A stretch of DNA of 64,000 nt from Flavobacteriales bacterium (GTDB lineage Bacteria > Bacteroidota > Bacteroidia > Flavobacteriales_F > PHOS-HE28), in the NCBI GenBank assembly GCA_020852835.1, contig JADZAC010000039.1, positions 62,001 to 126,000 of the forward strand. Direction: 5' to 3'. Below are positions 8,314-19,194 of this stretch, one piece after another (position 1 is the first letter of the stretch; the number at the start of each line of letters is the position of its first letter). The notes beneath the pieces were generated by a model that was not told the DNA's origin, did no database searches, and was given only the letters and a program-made list of their open reading frames with translations. Made by a program: the position numbers and the translations under genes.

Positions 8314-10308
8314 ATGATCCGCGCTTGCCTCCTGGCCATGTTATCCGTCCCGGCCTTGCTCCACGGCCAAACTCCTCCGCTGATGCCTTGGCCATCATCG
8401 GTGGAAATGCATTCGGGGCGCATCGCCTTTGCCGCGCCGCTGCGGCCGGTGGTGGACGGCCCTTCCAGCGCGCGCGTGGAAAGCGCCGTAGCCCGCTGGT
8501 CGGCGCGGCTGGCCGATCAGGCAGGACCTGAGGCAACTGCGGAAAGCCGCGGTGGAACGCCGTTGAAGATCCAATTTTCCGCCGTGGGCAACCTGCAAGA
8601 CCCGGCGGTGGACGGCAGCTATACGTTGCGCATCGACCGCAGCGGCATTGCGGTCCAGGCCCCCACGGACATTGGCGTGCTGCACGCCATGGCCACGCTG
8701 TACCAATGTTTGCGCCGCGATGAAGCGGGGTGGGGATTTCCCGCACTGCACATCACCGATGCCCCCCGCTTCACCTGGCGCGGGCTGCTGATCGATCCCT
8801 GCCGCCACTACATGCCCCGCCACGTGATCCTGCGCCAGCTGGACGGCATGGAGCTGGTGAAGATGAACGTGCTGCATCTGCACCTTACCGAGGACCAGGG
8901 CTTCCGCATTGAAAGCAAACTGCTGCCGGAGCTCCATGAAAAAGGCAGCAATGGCCAATACCTCAGCCAGGAAGACATCCGGGCGATCATCCGCGAAGCG
9001 GACCTGCGCGGCATCCGCGTGGTGCCCGAGTTCGACCTGCCGGGCCACGCCACCAGCTGGTTTGCCAGCCACCCCGAACTGGCCAGTGCGCCCGGCCCTT
9101 ACCAGCCGGATGACCGCTATGGCGTGCTGGATGCCGTGTTCGATCCCACCAATGAGGCCACCTACACACTGCTGGACCGCTTCCTGGGTGAGATGGCCGC
9201 GCTCTTCCCCGACCCGTACATGCACATCGGCGGGGATGAGAACAACGGTAAGCAGTGGGATGCCAACCCCGCCATCCAGGCCTTCATGAAACAGCACAAC
9301 TTGCCGGACAACCATGCCCTGCAGGCCTATTTCAACCAGCGGCTCTACGCGATCCTGAAAAAGCACGGCAAGCGCATGATGGGCTGGGACGAGATCGGCG
9401 ATGTGCCGGCGGGAAGCGCCCATGCCCTGCCTCAAGATGTCACCATCCAAAGCTGGCGCGGCAAGGAAGGGCTGGTGGGCGCGGCGCGTGCCGGCCGCGA
9501 TGCCATCCTGAGCAATGGATGGTATATCGATCTTTGCCAGAGCGCGGAATTCCACTACCTCAACGACCCGCTCCCCCCGGACAGCCCGCTGAACGCGGAG
9601 GAACGGAAGCACGTGCTGGGCGGCGAGGCCACCATGTGGGCCGAACTGGTGGATGCCCGCAACATGGATACGCGCATTTGGCCGCGCAACGCCGTAGTGG
9701 CGGAACGCCTGTGGAGCCCGGCCCATGTGCGGGATGTGCCGGACATGTACCGGCGCATGGATGCCGTTTCCAAACAGCTCGACGCCATCGGCCTGCGGCA
9801 CAAAAGCGCCCAATTGGAACTGCTGCGCCTGTTGGCAGGCAGCGATGACGTGGCCGGCCTGAAAGGGTTGGTGGACGTGATGGCGCCGGTGCAGGGCTAC
9901 AAGCGCCACCAACTGGCGGCACATTCCACGCACACGCCGCTCACCGGCCTGGCCGATGCCGCCGTGCCCGACCCGGCCGGCGCCCGCCGCTCCACCGCGT
10001 TGATCGATGCATTCCTTGCCAAACGTGATGCCGCTTCGGCCGCCGCGCTCCGCTCCGTGCTGGAAGCCGGCACGAACACCCTGGCCCTGCCCTGCTGCCG
10101 CGCCGCCGCAGATGCCCGGAACCACTTGGTAAAAGCGGCATTGGTGATCATTGATGAGCTGCTCAAGGGCCCAGCACCGGATGCCGGAGCGTGCAAGGCT
10201 TTCCAAGTGGCATTGGACCGGGCGCAAGGCCCCGTCCAGGAAGCGGAATTCGCCGACCTGCCCGCCTTCCAGCGGCTCTTCACGGCGGCTTGCACGCCCA
10301 AGAAATGA
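8314..10308 (+). CDS. Beta-N-acetylhexosaminidase (GH20)
   Basis: [24 protein letters not shown]...[17 protein letters not shown]; signal peptide [19 protein letters not shown]. Confidence 0.92.
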   Translation: MIRACLLAMLSVPALLHGQTPPLMPWPSSVEMHSGRIAFAAPLRPVVDGPSSARVESAVARWSARLADQAGPEATAESRGGTPLKIQFSAVGNLQDPAVDGSYTLRIDRSGIAVQAPTDIGVLHAMATLYQCLRRDEAGWGFPALHITDAPRFTWRGLLIDPCRHYMPRHVILRQLDGMELVKMNVLHLHLTEDQGFRIESKLLPELHEKGSNGQYLSQEDIRAIIREADLRGIRVVPEFDLPGHATSWFASHPELASAPGPYQPDDRYGVLDAVFDPTNEATYTLLDRFLGEMAALFPDPYMHIGGDENNGKQWDANPAIQAFMKQHNLPDNHALQAYFNQRLYAILKKHGKRMMGWDEIGDVPAGSAHALPQDVTIQSWRGKEGLVGAARAGRDAILSNGWYIDLCQSAEFHYLNDPLPPDSPLNAEERKHVLGGEATMWAELVDARNMDTRIWPRNAVVAERLWSPAHVRDVPDMYRRMDAVSKQLDAIGLRHKSAQLELLRLLAGSDDVAGLKGLVDVMAPVQGYKRHQLAAHSTHTPLTGLADAAVPDPAGARRSTALIDAFLAKRDAASAAALRSVLEAGTNTLALPCCRAAADARNHLVKAALVIIDELLKGPAPDAGACKAFQVALDRAQGPVQEAEFADLPAFQRLFTAACTPKK

Positions 10309-10357
10309 ACGGGGCGCCCGGCCGTTCGTTATCTTCGCTCGCTCAATTCCCTTGCCC

Positions 10358-10807
10358 ATGAGCGGTGTGAACAAAGTGATCCTGGTCGGCAACCTCGGTG
10401 CGGACCCCGAGGTGCGGCATCTTGAAAACGGGGTCACCGTGGCCAACTTCAACCTGGCCACCAGCGAAACCTTCAAGGACCGCCAGACCGGCGAAAAACG
10501 CGAACAGACCGAGTGGCACCGCGTGGTGGTGTGGCGCGGTTTGGCCGAGGTGGTGGAGAAATACGTGCGCAAGGGCAGCAAGGTGTACGTGGAAGGCAAG
10601 CTGCGCACACGCAAATGGGAGAAGGACGGCATTGACCGCTACACCACCGAGATCTATGCGGAGGAACTGACCATGCTGGACCGCCCGGCCGGGGCCGGCC
10701 CTTCCGCCCAAGGCGCTGCCAACCAAGCCAGCCAACCGACCCCCAAACAGGATCGGGCCCAAGTGCCGGATGCGCCGCCCGACAACGAGGACGACCTGCC
10801 CTTCTGA
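10358..10807 (+). CDS. ssb: Single-stranded DNA-binding protein
   Basis: [25 protein letters not shown]...DDLPF acidic tip. Confidence 0.96.
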   Translation: MSGVNKVILVGNLGADPEVRHLENGVTVANFNLATSETFKDRQTGEKREQTEWHRVVVWRGLAEVVEKYVRKGSKVYVEGKLRTRKWEKDGIDRYTTEIYAEELTMLDRPAGAGPSAQGAANQASQPTPKQDRAQVPDAPPDNEDDLPF

Positions 10808-10899
10808 GCTTTGGACCGAAGTAGCCGACATCCCCAGCCGTGGGCGCCTGCCATGCAGGACCCGCAACAGCCCACGGCATTCCCTGAACGGGCCGCACA

Positions 10900-12189
10900 T
10901 TGATGGACACCCTGGATCCAACGGTCGTGGCCGCTTGGGCAGGCATCGTACTGCTGCTCATGCTCTCGGCGCTCTCCTCCGCCAGTGAAGTGGCGCTGTT
11001 CTCCTTGAACGCCACGCACCTGCGCGACCTCAAGGAACGTGGCGGGGCCAGCGGCCAGCGCGTGCTGGACCTGTTGGCCATGCCCAGGCGGCTGTTGGCC
11101 ACCATTCTGGTGACCAACAACTTCGCCAACGTGGGCATCACCATTCTTTCCACCATGGTGGTGGCCAGCATGATCGACCTGGCCGAGCTCAGTGCCCAGT
11201 GGCTCTTCCTGGTGCAGGTCGTGGCCGTCACCGGCATCATCCTCCTGCTGGGCGAGGTACTTCCCAAGGTGTATGCCACCAGCCATCCGCTGCGCGTTGC
11301 CCAGATGATCAGTACGCCGGTGGTGGTGCTGCGCTACTTCTGGTCACCCGTGACCCAGCTGCTGATCGGCTCCACCTCTTTCATCGACCGCCGGTACAAG
11401 AAGCGCTCCGCCACCGTGGATGCCGACACCTTGGGGCATGCCTTGGAGCTCACCCGCGATGCCAGCACCACGGCCGAAGAACAGCGCATCCTCAAAGGCA
11501 TCGTGAAGTTCGGCAACATCGAGGCGCGGCAGATCATGCGGGCCCGCACTGAAATGACCGCCTTCAGCAAGGACATCAGCTTCAAGGAACTGCTCGAGGC
11601 CATCGTGGCCAGCGGTTTCTCCCGCGTGCCCGTGTACGAGGACACCATGGACCGCGTGGTCGGCGTGCTGTACATCAAGGACGTGCTGCCCCATCTGGAG
11701 GAAACCGGTTTTGATTGGAACACCCTGTTGCGGCCCGCCTACTTCGTGCCCGAGAACAAAAAGCTGGACGACCTGCTAAAGGAATTCCAGAACAAGCACG
11801 TGCATTTGGCGGTAGTGGTGGACGAATACGGCGGCACCAGCGGCATCGTCACGCTCGAAGACGTGATCGAAGAGATCGTGGGCGACATCACCGACGAATA
11901 CGACGACGTGGACCTGATCTACAGCAAGTTGGACGACCGTACCTATGTGTTCGAAGGGCGTGCACCGCTCACCGACATGTACAGGATCCTGGGCATCGAC
12001 GGCAAGTTGCTGGATGAGCACAAGGGCGACAGCGAAACGTTGGGCGGCTTCGTACTGGAGCTTACCGGCCGGATCCCCCAGAAAGGCGAACGTGTTTCCC
12101 TGCACAACTTCGACTTCACCGTGGAAAGCGCCGACAATAAACGCGTGCGCCGGGTGAAGGTGCATTTCCGCAATGAAGAAGCACCTTGA
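10900..12189 (+). CDS. gldE: Gliding motility-associated protein GldE (CNNM/CBS transporter-like)
   Basis: DUF21 + CBS + CorC-HlyC domain pattern (VVDEYGGTSGIVTLEDVIEEIVGDI) immediately upstream of gldD and downstream of ssb. Confidence 0.88.
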   Translation: MMDTLDPTVVAAWAGIVLLLMLSALSSASEVALFSLNATHLRDLKERGGASGQRVLDLLAMPRRLLATILVTNNFANVGITILSTMVVASMIDLAELSAQWLFLVQVVAVTGIILLLGEVLPKVYATSHPLRVAQMISTPVVVLRYFWSPVTQLLIGSTSFIDRRYKKRSATVDADTLGHALELTRDASTTAEEQRILKGIVKFGNIEARQIMRARTEMTAFSKDISFKELLEAIVASGFSRVPVYEDTMDRVVGVLYIKDVLPHLEETGFDWNTLLRPAYFVPENKKLDDLLKEFQNKHVHLAVVVDEYGGTSGIVTLEDVIEEIVGDITDEYDDVDLIYSKLDDRTYVFEGRAPLTDMYRILGIDGKLLDEHKGDSETLGGFVLELTGRIPQKGERVSLHNFDFTVESADNKRVRRVKVHFRNEEAP

Positions 12190-12231
12190 AGGCAGGAAGG
12201 GGGAAGCCGCATAGGATAGCAAGCGCAGCAG

Positions 12232-12888
12232 ATGGCAACCAGCGACAAGAGGAATGGAAGACCGCCAGGCGTGATCCGCGTGCTGGTGCCGGGCCTGTTG
12301 GGCGCGGCGCTGCTTTGGGGGTGCGGTGATGCCCCCCTGCCAAAGCCACGTGGATATTTCCGCATCGACCTGCCGGCAGACAGCACCCATGAAGCTGTGG
12401 CCCCTTGCCCCTTCAGCGCCCAAGTTCCGCTGTACTCCATTCTGGTGCCCGGCCCCGGCACCGGTGAACCCAACAGCAGCACCTGCTGGACCAACTTGGC
12501 ATTCCCTGGCCAACGCGCTGCAGTGCACATGACCTGGCGGCGCGTTCAGGGCGACCTGCCCGAACTGGTGCGCGATGCCCACGCCTTCAAGGAAAAGCAC
12601 CAGGCCATGGCCACACGGATCCGCACCGTGGACATCCTGCGCGACAGTGCACGCGTGTTCGGCACCCTGTTCCAAGTGGAGGGCAACGTGGCCAGCCCCT
12701 TCGTGTTCTACCTTACGGACAGCACCACGAATTTCCTTTACGGCGCCTTGTACTTCGATGTGCACCCCAATGCCGACTCCCTGGCGCCGGTCACCGACCG
12801 CATTCGGGGGGACATGGAGCGGTTTGCCCGAAGCCTACGCTGGGAGCCGCCGACCGGTGCGGTGCAGCACGTTCAGCACGGCCATTAG
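12232..12888 (+). CDS. gldD: Gliding motility lipoprotein GldD
   Basis: LLWGCGDAPLPKPRGYFRIDLP..., gldE-gldD synteny. Confidence 0.88.
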   Translation: MATSDKRNGRPPGVIRVLVPGLLGAALLWGCGDAPLPKPRGYFRIDLPADSTHEAVAPCPFSAQVPLYSILVPGPGTGEPNSSTCWTNLAFPGQRAAVHMTWRRVQGDLPELVRDAHAFKEKHQAMATRIRTVDILRDSARVFGTLFQVEGNVASPFVFYLTDSTTNFLYGALYFDVHPNADSLAPVTDRIRGDMERFARSLRWEPPTGAVQHVQHGH

Positions 12889-13866
12889 CAGCAGCAGCGC
12901 ACCCAACTGGTGCAATACCCCCAGGGAGATCCACACTTGGGTGACCAGCGCCAGCACGCCCAAGGTGATCTGCACGAACACCGCCCCGAACAGCAACCGG
13001 TCGCCGCCCTTGAGCGCTGCATTCCGCCGGTTGGCATAACCGAACCAGGTGACGGCCGCGGCCACCACCCAGGCGAAGTTGCGGTGGATGAACTGCACCC
13101 CGTCCTTATGGTGCGTGAAGTTCTCCCACTGGCTCTCGAAGGCCATCACATTGTCCGGCATGAACTGCCCGTTCATCAGTGGCCAAGTGGGATAGATCCG
13201 TCCGGCATCCAGCCCTGCAACGAAGGCACCGTAAATGATCTGCACCACCACAAGCACCAGCAGCCAGCGCGCCCATTTGCCCGCAGCTGTGCCATCGCTG
13301 ATGTAACTGCGACGCCCCCGGTCAATGTCAAAGATGGTCCACAGCACCAGGCTGAACACCGCGAAAGCCGCGCACAGGTGGATGGCCAGGCGGTAGTGGC
13401 TCACATCAGGGTTGTCCTCCAGGCCGCTGGCCACCATGAACCAGCCCAAGGCGCCCACCAGTCCGCCACCGGCCAGTATGGTCCAGCCCCGCCGCATCAG
13501 CCAGCCTTGCAACAGGCCCTTGCGCCAGAACCAGATGAAGGGCACGATGAAGACGATGCCCATCAGCCGCCCCCAATTGCGGTGCAGGAATTCCCAGAAG
13601 AAAATACCCTTGAATTCGGACAAGGTCATGTGGCGGTTCACCAGCGTGTACTCCGGGACCTGTTTGTACTTGTCGAAGGCCTCCTGCCATTGGGCGTCGT
13701 TCAGCGGCGGGATGGCCCCGATGATGGGCTGCCACTCGGTGATGCTCAGGCCGCTTCCCGTAAGCCGTGTAATGCCGCCGATGGACACCATGCAGGCGAT
13801 CAGGATACATCCCGTGATCAGCCAGTTCACCACCGGTTTCAACCGTTGCTCGCTCGTCTCGGACAT
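12835..13866 (-). CDS. ctaA: Heme A synthase (COX15/CtaA)
   Basis: MSETSEQRLKPVVNWLITGCILIACMVSIGGITRLTGSGLSITEWQPIIGAIPPLNDAQWQEAFDKYKQVPEY. Confidence 0.93.
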   Translation of the reverse strand: MSETSEQRLKPVVNWLITGCILIACMVSIGGITRLTGSGLSITEWQPIIGAIPPLNDAQWQEAFDKYKQVPEYTLVNRHMTLSEFKGIFFWEFLHRNWGRLMGIVFIVPFIWFWRKGLLQGWLMRRGWTILAGGGLVGALGWFMVASGLEDNPDVSHYRLAIHLCAAFAVFSLVLWTIFDIDRGRRSYISDGTAAGKWARWLLVLVVVQIIYGAFVAGLDAGRIYPTWPLMNGQFMPDNVMAFESQWENFTHHKDGVQFIHRNFAWVVAAAVTWFGYANRRNAALKGGDRLLFGAVFVQITLGVLALVTQVWISLGVLHQLGALLLLMAVLNVLHRTGRRLPA

Positions 13867-13945
13867 GGGGCGCGAAAGTACGGGCGGCTGTTGTCTGATG
13901 CCCGTTTTAGGTTGTCCATGCATCCGCTGGCAACGGACCACCGAA

Positions 13946-15223
13946 CTAATTACGGCTGTTCCACCGCACTTGGCCGTTGGCTACCATGCCCATGGGCTTG
14001 CCGGTAAGGCGGTAGCCGATAAAGGGCGTGTTGTGAGAGCGGCCCGCGATGTCGCTGGCCGCGAACATCCACTGGTGGCCCGGCGCGAAGAAGGTGGCCT
14101 CGGCCATCTCCCCCACCACCAGGTGCGGCACGTCCAACCCCAGCACCGCACGCGGCCCGTGGCAGAAGCGCTCCACGATACGGCGGACCGTCATGCGGCC
14201 TTGCAGGGCGGTGTTGGCCACGGCGAAGGCCGTTTCCAGCCCGATGATGCCGAAGGCGGCCTGGCCGAACTCCAGCTTCTTGTGCTCCACATCCTCCGGG
14301 CGGTGGTCGCTCACGATGCAGTCTATGGTGCCGTCCTTCACCCCTTCGCGCAGGGCCTCTATGTGCTCGGGACTGCGCAGGGGTGGCATCACCTTGTAAT
14401 GGCTGTCGAAGCCCCGCAGCACGCCGTCGTCCAGCAGCAGGTGGTGTGCGCAGACACTCGCGGTAACCCTAAGTTTTTTCGCCTTGGCCTGCCGCACGAG
14501 CGCCACTCCTTCCGCGGTGCTCACCGCTTCCACATGCAGGCGCGAGCCGCTGTATTCCAGCAGCTGCAGGTCGCGTGCCAAGCGGATCGGCTCGGCCATT
14601 GCCGGAATGCCGCGCAAGCCCAACCGGGTACTGGTGACCCCTTCATGCATCTGGCCCTCCACGATCACATCCGGGTCTTGCGGCATGGCCATCACCAGGC
14701 CGCCGAAGTTCCGTGCATACTGCAAGGCCAGGAGCATCAGGCGGGAGTTGTGCACCGGCGAAAGGTCATCGGTGAAGCCAACTGCCCCGGCCTGCTGCAT
14801 GTCGTACAGTTCGGCCAGTTGTTGCCCTTTGCCGCCCTTGGTCAGGGCACCCAGCGGCAGTACGCGCACCGCGTGGCCCTGGCCCTTGCGCAGCAAGTAC
14901 TCCACTGTGGCACGCTGGTCCACCGGCGGCTTGGTTCCGGGCAACACGGCAACCCCCGTGAACCCGCCGGCTGCTGCCGCATCCAAGCCACTGAGCAAGT
15001 CTTCCTTGTACTCCTCACCGGGGTCGCGGAAGTGCGCGCGCAGGTCCACCCAGCCGGGTGAAGCGTGCAACCCTTCCATGTCCACCACCGTGGCATCCCC
15101 CTTGGGCAGTTTTGCTCCGACTTCCGCCAGCCTGCCCGCTACAACGTGGAGGTCCATAACGGCGTTGTGCAGGGGGCCTCCGGGATCCGTGATGGTGACT
15201 TGGCGAAGGAGCAGATTTTTCAT
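13946..15223 (-). CDS. pyrC: Dihydroorotase-family amidohydrolase
   Basis: MKNLLLRQVTITDPGGPLHNAVMDLHVVAGRLAEVG...GLHASPGWVDLRAHFRDPGEEYKEDLLSGLDAAAAGGFTGVAVLPGTKP. Confidence 0.88.
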   Translation of the reverse strand: MKNLLLRQVTITDPGGPLHNAVMDLHVVAGRLAEVGAKLPKGDATVVDMEGLHASPGWVDLRAHFRDPGEEYKEDLLSGLDAAAAGGFTGVAVLPGTKPPVDQRATVEYLLRKGQGHAVRVLPLGALTKGGKGQQLAELYDMQQAGAVGFTDDLSPVHNSRLMLLALQYARNFGGLVMAMPQDPDVIVEGQMHEGVTSTRLGLRGIPAMAEPIRLARDLQLLEYSGSRLHVEAVSTAEGVALVRQAKAKKLRVTASVCAHHLLLDDGVLRGFDSHYKVMPPLRSPEHIEALREGVKDGTIDCIVSDHRPEDVEHKKLEFGQAAFGIIGLETAFAVANTALQGRMTVRRIVERFCHGPRAVLGLDVPHLVVGEMAEATFFAPGHQWMFAASDIAGRSHNTPFIGYRLTGKPMGMVANGQVRWNSRN

Positions 15224-17253
15224 CGGATGGTGCGGATCAACAAGACTTCCAGCAAGAGAAGGAGCAAGGCGGCGGCAATGAACCATTTCCACAGCTTAGC
15301 ACCATGGTCCAGGCCGCGCAGGTCGGCGCCCAGTTCATTGCCCGACTTTTCCAGCACGCTGATGGTGGAAAGCCCGCGTTTTTCCAGCATCAACTTCAGC
15401 TCTGGGGCCGTGTAGGCTGCAAGGTCGCCTTCCTGGCGTGGCAAGTTCAGTGCCAGCATGGCCACGGTATCCTTCATCGCAAGGGCGTAGGCGCCGGGAA
15501 CCAGGTCTTCGTCATGCAGCACCAAGGAAACCCCGGCCATGGTTCGCCGCACTTCCGGTATGGCATCGGTGCCCCCGGGCCCCCTGAGGTGCGGCGGCGC
15601 TTCCCCTGGGAGGTCCACGCCTTCCACGGGGATGGCCACCTCTTGGCCGATGATGTGGTAGAGTGCACCCATGGGCCGTGCAAGTTCGGCCATGCGCAGC
15701 AAGGAAGTGACAAACAACGCATGTTGGCTGAAAGTGCCCCCGGCGGCGGAGAGGGGAGCCGCGCAGAGGTACACCCTTCCTTTGCCCACGGGCTCGGCGC
15801 TGAGGAAGGCACCGCCGCTGCGCAGCCGCAGCAGCACCTCCGCAGCAGGTGTTGGAACCATGGCATAACGGGTGCGCACCAGCGGCAGGTCCACGTTGGC
15901 CGGCATGGTAGTGAACACCTCGCGGTAGAAGGGCGCCCGCAGGTCGATGCGGTCCACCTTTATACCGGCCGTATCGCGGTTGCCGAAGGAAACCCCGAAC
16001 TGCGCCAATGCTTCCCGGTAGCTCATGGCATCCACGTCCGCCGCCGGGAACACCGCCGCGCTTCCGCCGCCCGCCACAAAGGCTTTCACTGCACCGATCA
16101 ATCCGCTGGGCATCTCCGGCAAGGCATTGAGCACCACCAGGTCCTGCCGCCCCAGGCCGGCCAGGTCCAGTTGGCGGTAAGCCTGCGTCGTGAAGGTATA
16201 GCTGCTGTCGCCGGAGAATACCGCCCCGATATCCCGGTCGCTGGCCTCGTCCGCACCGCTCACCAGCAGCACCTGCAATTTTTCCGCGGTACGGTAGGCG
16301 ATGTGGAGGTCGTTGTCGAATGTGATCGGCCGGTCCTCAATGGCCACTACGCCAGCATGGGTACCTGTGGCATCGTTGGTGAAGTTGAGCACGGTGTCCA
16401 CCTGTGCGCCGGGCCCGATGCTGAATGTGGCCATGGCACGCTGGCGCCCGTCGATGCTGAGCTTCAGCGGCACGTTGTGCAGCACCCGGGAACCGTAGTT
16501 GCGGATCCGTACGTTCAGCGCTTCGAGCTGGCCCAAACGACGCACGGGGCTGGCGAACCATGCGGAGTCGATGGCCAAGTTGTCCGCACCGGATGCTTCC
16601 AACGGCACGATCACCGTTTGCACCGCGCTATCATTGGACCAAGCGTCCACATCCGTGGCGCCCCGTTGCAGGTCGGTGAAAAGGAAGGCGCGTTTCACCG
16701 GTGCCCCGCTGCGGGACAAGGCCTCGCGCTGCCGTTCCATCACGTGCGACAGCAGGCGGGCATGGGGTCCCACCTCCGCCCGGGCGGCGGCATCCAGCGC
16801 CTCATCACGTCCGAGCAGCACCTGTTGCCGCCCTTCGAACCCGTTGGTGAGCACTTGGAACCGTTCCGTGGGACCGTACGCCATCACCACGTCCTGTGCA
16901 TCGGTGCGCGCCTGGTCCAGCAAGCGGCCGGCACCGTTCTGGCCGTCCATGCTCCAGCTGTCATCCAGGTAGAGGCTCACCGCCCCCTGGCCGGCGACCA
17001 CGGCACCGGTGGTGGAACGCAGGTAGGGTTGCGCAAAGGCCAGTACAATGCACGCCAACGCCAACAGCCGTGCCATCAGCACCAGCCAATGGCGCACCTT
17101 CTTGCGGGAGCGCGTCTGCTGCGTTACCTCCTGCAGGAACTGCACGTTGGGGAATTCGATGCGCTTGAAGCGCCGGAGCTGGAAGAGGTGGATGATCACC
17201 GGGATGGCCAGCGCGGTGAGCGCCCAGAGGAAACCCGGGTAGAGGAAGGCCAT
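15220..17253 (-). CDS. BatA N-terminal-domain / VWA-like membrane protein
   Basis: MAFLYPGFLWALTALAIPVIIHLFQLRRFKRIEFPNVQFLQEVTQQTRSRKKVRHWLVLMARLLALACIVLAFAQPYLR. Confidence 0.88.
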   Translation of the reverse strand: MAFLYPGFLWALTALAIPVIIHLFQLRRFKRIEFPNVQFLQEVTQQTRSRKKVRHWLVLMARLLALACIVLAFAQPYLRSTTGAVVAGQGAVSLYLDDSWSMDGQNGAGRLLDQARTDAQDVVMAYGPTERFQVLTNGFEGRQQVLLGRDEALDAAARAEVGPHARLLSHVMERQREALSRSGAPVKRAFLFTDLQRGATDVDAWSNDSAVQTVIVPLEASGADNLAIDSAWFASPVRRLGQLEALNVRIRNYGSRVLHNVPLKLSIDGRQRAMATFSIGPGAQVDTVLNFTNDATGTHAGVVAIEDRPITFDNDLHIAYRTAEKLQVLLVSGADEASDRDIGAVFSGDSSYTFTTQAYRQLDLAGLGRQDLVVLNALPEMPSGLIGAVKAFVAGGGSAAVFPAADVDAMSYREALAQFGVSFGNRDTAGIKVDRIDLRAPFYREVFTTMPANVDLPLVRTRYAMVPTPAAEVLLRLRSGGAFLSAEPVGKGRVYLCAAPLSAAGGTFSQHALFVTSLLRMAELARPMGALYHIIGQEVAIPVEGVDLPGEAPPHLRGPGGTDAIPEVRRTMAGVSLVLHDEDLVPGAYALAMKDTVAMLALNLPRQEGDLAAYTAPELKLMLEKRGLSTISVLEKSGNELGADLRGLDHGAKLWKWFIAAALLLLLLEVLLIRTIR

Positions 17254-17274
17254 CAGGGGTGCAAAGGTGGGGAT

Positions 17275-17400
17275 AGTTCGTGGTTCTGGGGCGTAGGGCG
17301 TAGTTCGTAGTTCGTAGGGAATGATGCAACGGTGAAATCCTGCAAACTGTGCCCCACGAACTGCGCCCTGCGAACTATGCTCTACGAACTAAGCCCTACA
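17275..17400. repeat. Quasi-palindrome of ~7-nt words
   Basis: GTTCGTGGTTCTGGGGCGTAGGGCGTAGTTCGTAGTTCGTAGGG ... CCCACGAACTGCGCCCTGCGAACTATGCTCTACGAACTAAGCCCTAC. Confidence 0.8.
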
Positions 17401-19066
17401 AACCCAATCCCAACCTGCTGTTCCTCCGCCCGTAAGCAAAGTACACGGCCAACCCCAGCGCCATCCAACCAAAGAAGACGGCCCAGCTCCTGGCGGGGAT
17501 CTCGATCATCAGGTAGGCGCAGCTGAGCATGCCGATGCAGGGGATCAGCGAGTAGTTGCGCCGGAAGGCCTGAATGGCCGTGCCCAGCGCGAGGAGGGTG
17601 AACGCGGCAAGCAGAATGGCCTGGCGGTCCAGGTGCAGGCTGGTGAAGGCATTGGTGATGCGCACGCGGTCCAGCAGCAGGTAGGCCAGCACGATGGCGG
17701 GGATGAAGTACTTTCCGGGGATGAACGGGATGCGGAAGCGCTTGCGCCCGCTGGCATCACGGGCATCCGTGCGCGGCAGCAGCAGCACGCCGGCGCACAC
17801 CAGGGTGAAGGCGAAGAGCGTGCCGATGGAGGTGAGGTCCGTGATGATGCCGCTGGGCGCCAGCAGCGCGGGGATGCCCACCAGCACACCGGTGACCACC
17901 GTGGCGAACGCGGGCGTTCCGTACTTGCGGTGGAGGTGGCCGAAGCGCGGCGGCAGCAGCCCGTCGCGGCTCATGCTCATCCAGATGCGCGGTTGGCCCA
18001 GTTGGAAAACGAGCAGCACGCTGGTGGCGGCCAGCACCGCACCGATGCTCACCACAAAACCGAAGCTGCCCAGGCCCACCTTGTTGAACACGTAGGCCAG
18101 CGGGTCCATCACGCCCTTGAACTCCGTGTAGGGCACCATGCCGGTGAGCACCAATGCGGTGACGCAGTAGATCACCGTGCAGATCACCAGCGACCACACC
18201 ATGCTGCGGGGCAAGTCGCGCTGCGGGTCCTTGCACTCTTCCGCCGTGGTGCTGATGGCATCGAAGCCGATGTAGGCGAAGAACACCGCGCTGACGCCTT
18301 TCAGCACGCCGCCCATGCCGTTGGGCAGGAAGGGCACGTAGTTGGCGCCGTTGATGTACCACAGTCCCACCAGCGCCACCGCCGCCAGCAGCACCAGCTT
18401 CAGCAGCACCATGCCGTTGGCCACGCGCTTGCTCTCCTTGATGCCCACGTACACCACGGCGGTGATCAGCACGGTGATCAGCAAGGCCGGGATGTTCATG
18501 ATCACCCGCCAACCGCCCACCATCGGCGCGGTGGCCCAAGCCAGTGCTTCCGTGGGCTGCCCCAGTTGCAGGGCATGTTCGTAGGCTTCCTTCGCGCCTA
18601 AAGGGTCTGTGGCCAACCACGGCGGCAAGTGCAGCCCGAAGGCTGCGAGGATGTTCGTGAAGTAGCTGCTCCACGAGATGGCCACCACCACGTTGCCGAT
18701 GGCGTACTCCAGGATCAGCGCCCAGCCGATCACCCACGCCACCACCTCACCAAAGCTGACGTAGCTGTACGTGTAGGCACTGCCGCTCACCGGCACTCGC
18801 CCTGCGAATTCCGCATAGCACAATGCCGTGAAACCGCACACCGCCGCCGTGATGATGAACAGCAACACCACGCCCGGACCGCCCTCGTAGGCCGCCGCGC
18901 CCACCGTGCTGAAGATCCCAGCGCCGATCACCGCCGCCACGCCCATCAGCGTGAGGTCGCGCACGGACAGCGTGCGCTTCATGGTCGGGTGGCCGTCCGC
19001 TTCCCGCGCATGGTGCTCCTGCAGGATGCGATCCACCGATTTCTTCCGGAAGAGGTCGTTGGCCAT
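17396..19066 (-). CDS. APC-family amino acid permease (cationic amino acid transporter-like)
   Basis: MANDLFRKKSVDRILQEHHAREADGHPTMKRTLSVRDLTLMGVAAVIGAGIFSTVGAAAYEGGPGVVLLFI. Confidence 0.92.
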   Translation of the reverse strand: MANDLFRKKSVDRILQEHHAREADGHPTMKRTLSVRDLTLMGVAAVIGAGIFSTVGAAAYEGGPGVVLLFIITAAVCGFTALCYAEFAGRVPVSGSAYTYSYVSFGEVVAWVIGWALILEYAIGNVVVAISWSSYFTNILAAFGLHLPPWLATDPLGAKEAYEHALQLGQPTEALAWATAPMVGGWRVIMNIPALLITVLITAVVYVGIKESKRVANGMVLLKLVLLAAVALVGLWYINGANYVPFLPNGMGGVLKGVSAVFFAYIGFDAISTTAEECKDPQRDLPRSMVWSLVICTVIYCVTALVLTGMVPYTEFKGVMDPLAYVFNKVGLGSFGFVVSIGAVLAATSVLLVFQLGQPRIWMSMSRDGLLPPRFGHLHRKYGTPAFATVVTGVLVGIPALLAPSGIITDLTSIGTLFAFTLVCAGVLLLPRTDARDASGRKRFRIPFIPGKYFIPAIVLAYLLLDRVRITNAFTSLHLDRQAILLAAFTLLALGTAIQAFRRNYSLIPCIGMLSCAYLMIEIPARSWAVFFGWMALGLAVYFAYGRRNSRLGLGL

Positions 19067-19194
19067 GGGTGTGTTGCCGGGGCAAAGTAGGAAAGGGAGG
19101 GGAGATGGCAGCGTGGCAGGGAGTAGTAGGCAGGGGGCAGTAGGCAGGGGGTCCCGTGCTGCCGACTGCCCACTGCCTTCTTCCACGCCCCGCT

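Noticed and set aside
8395-10632. 745-aa minus-strand ORF
   Set aside because: Antisense shadow of GH20 and ssb.
15304-17310. 668-aa plus-strand ORF
   Set aside because: Antisense shadow of the BatA-domain gene; His/Gln/Gly-rich, no domain-like motifs.
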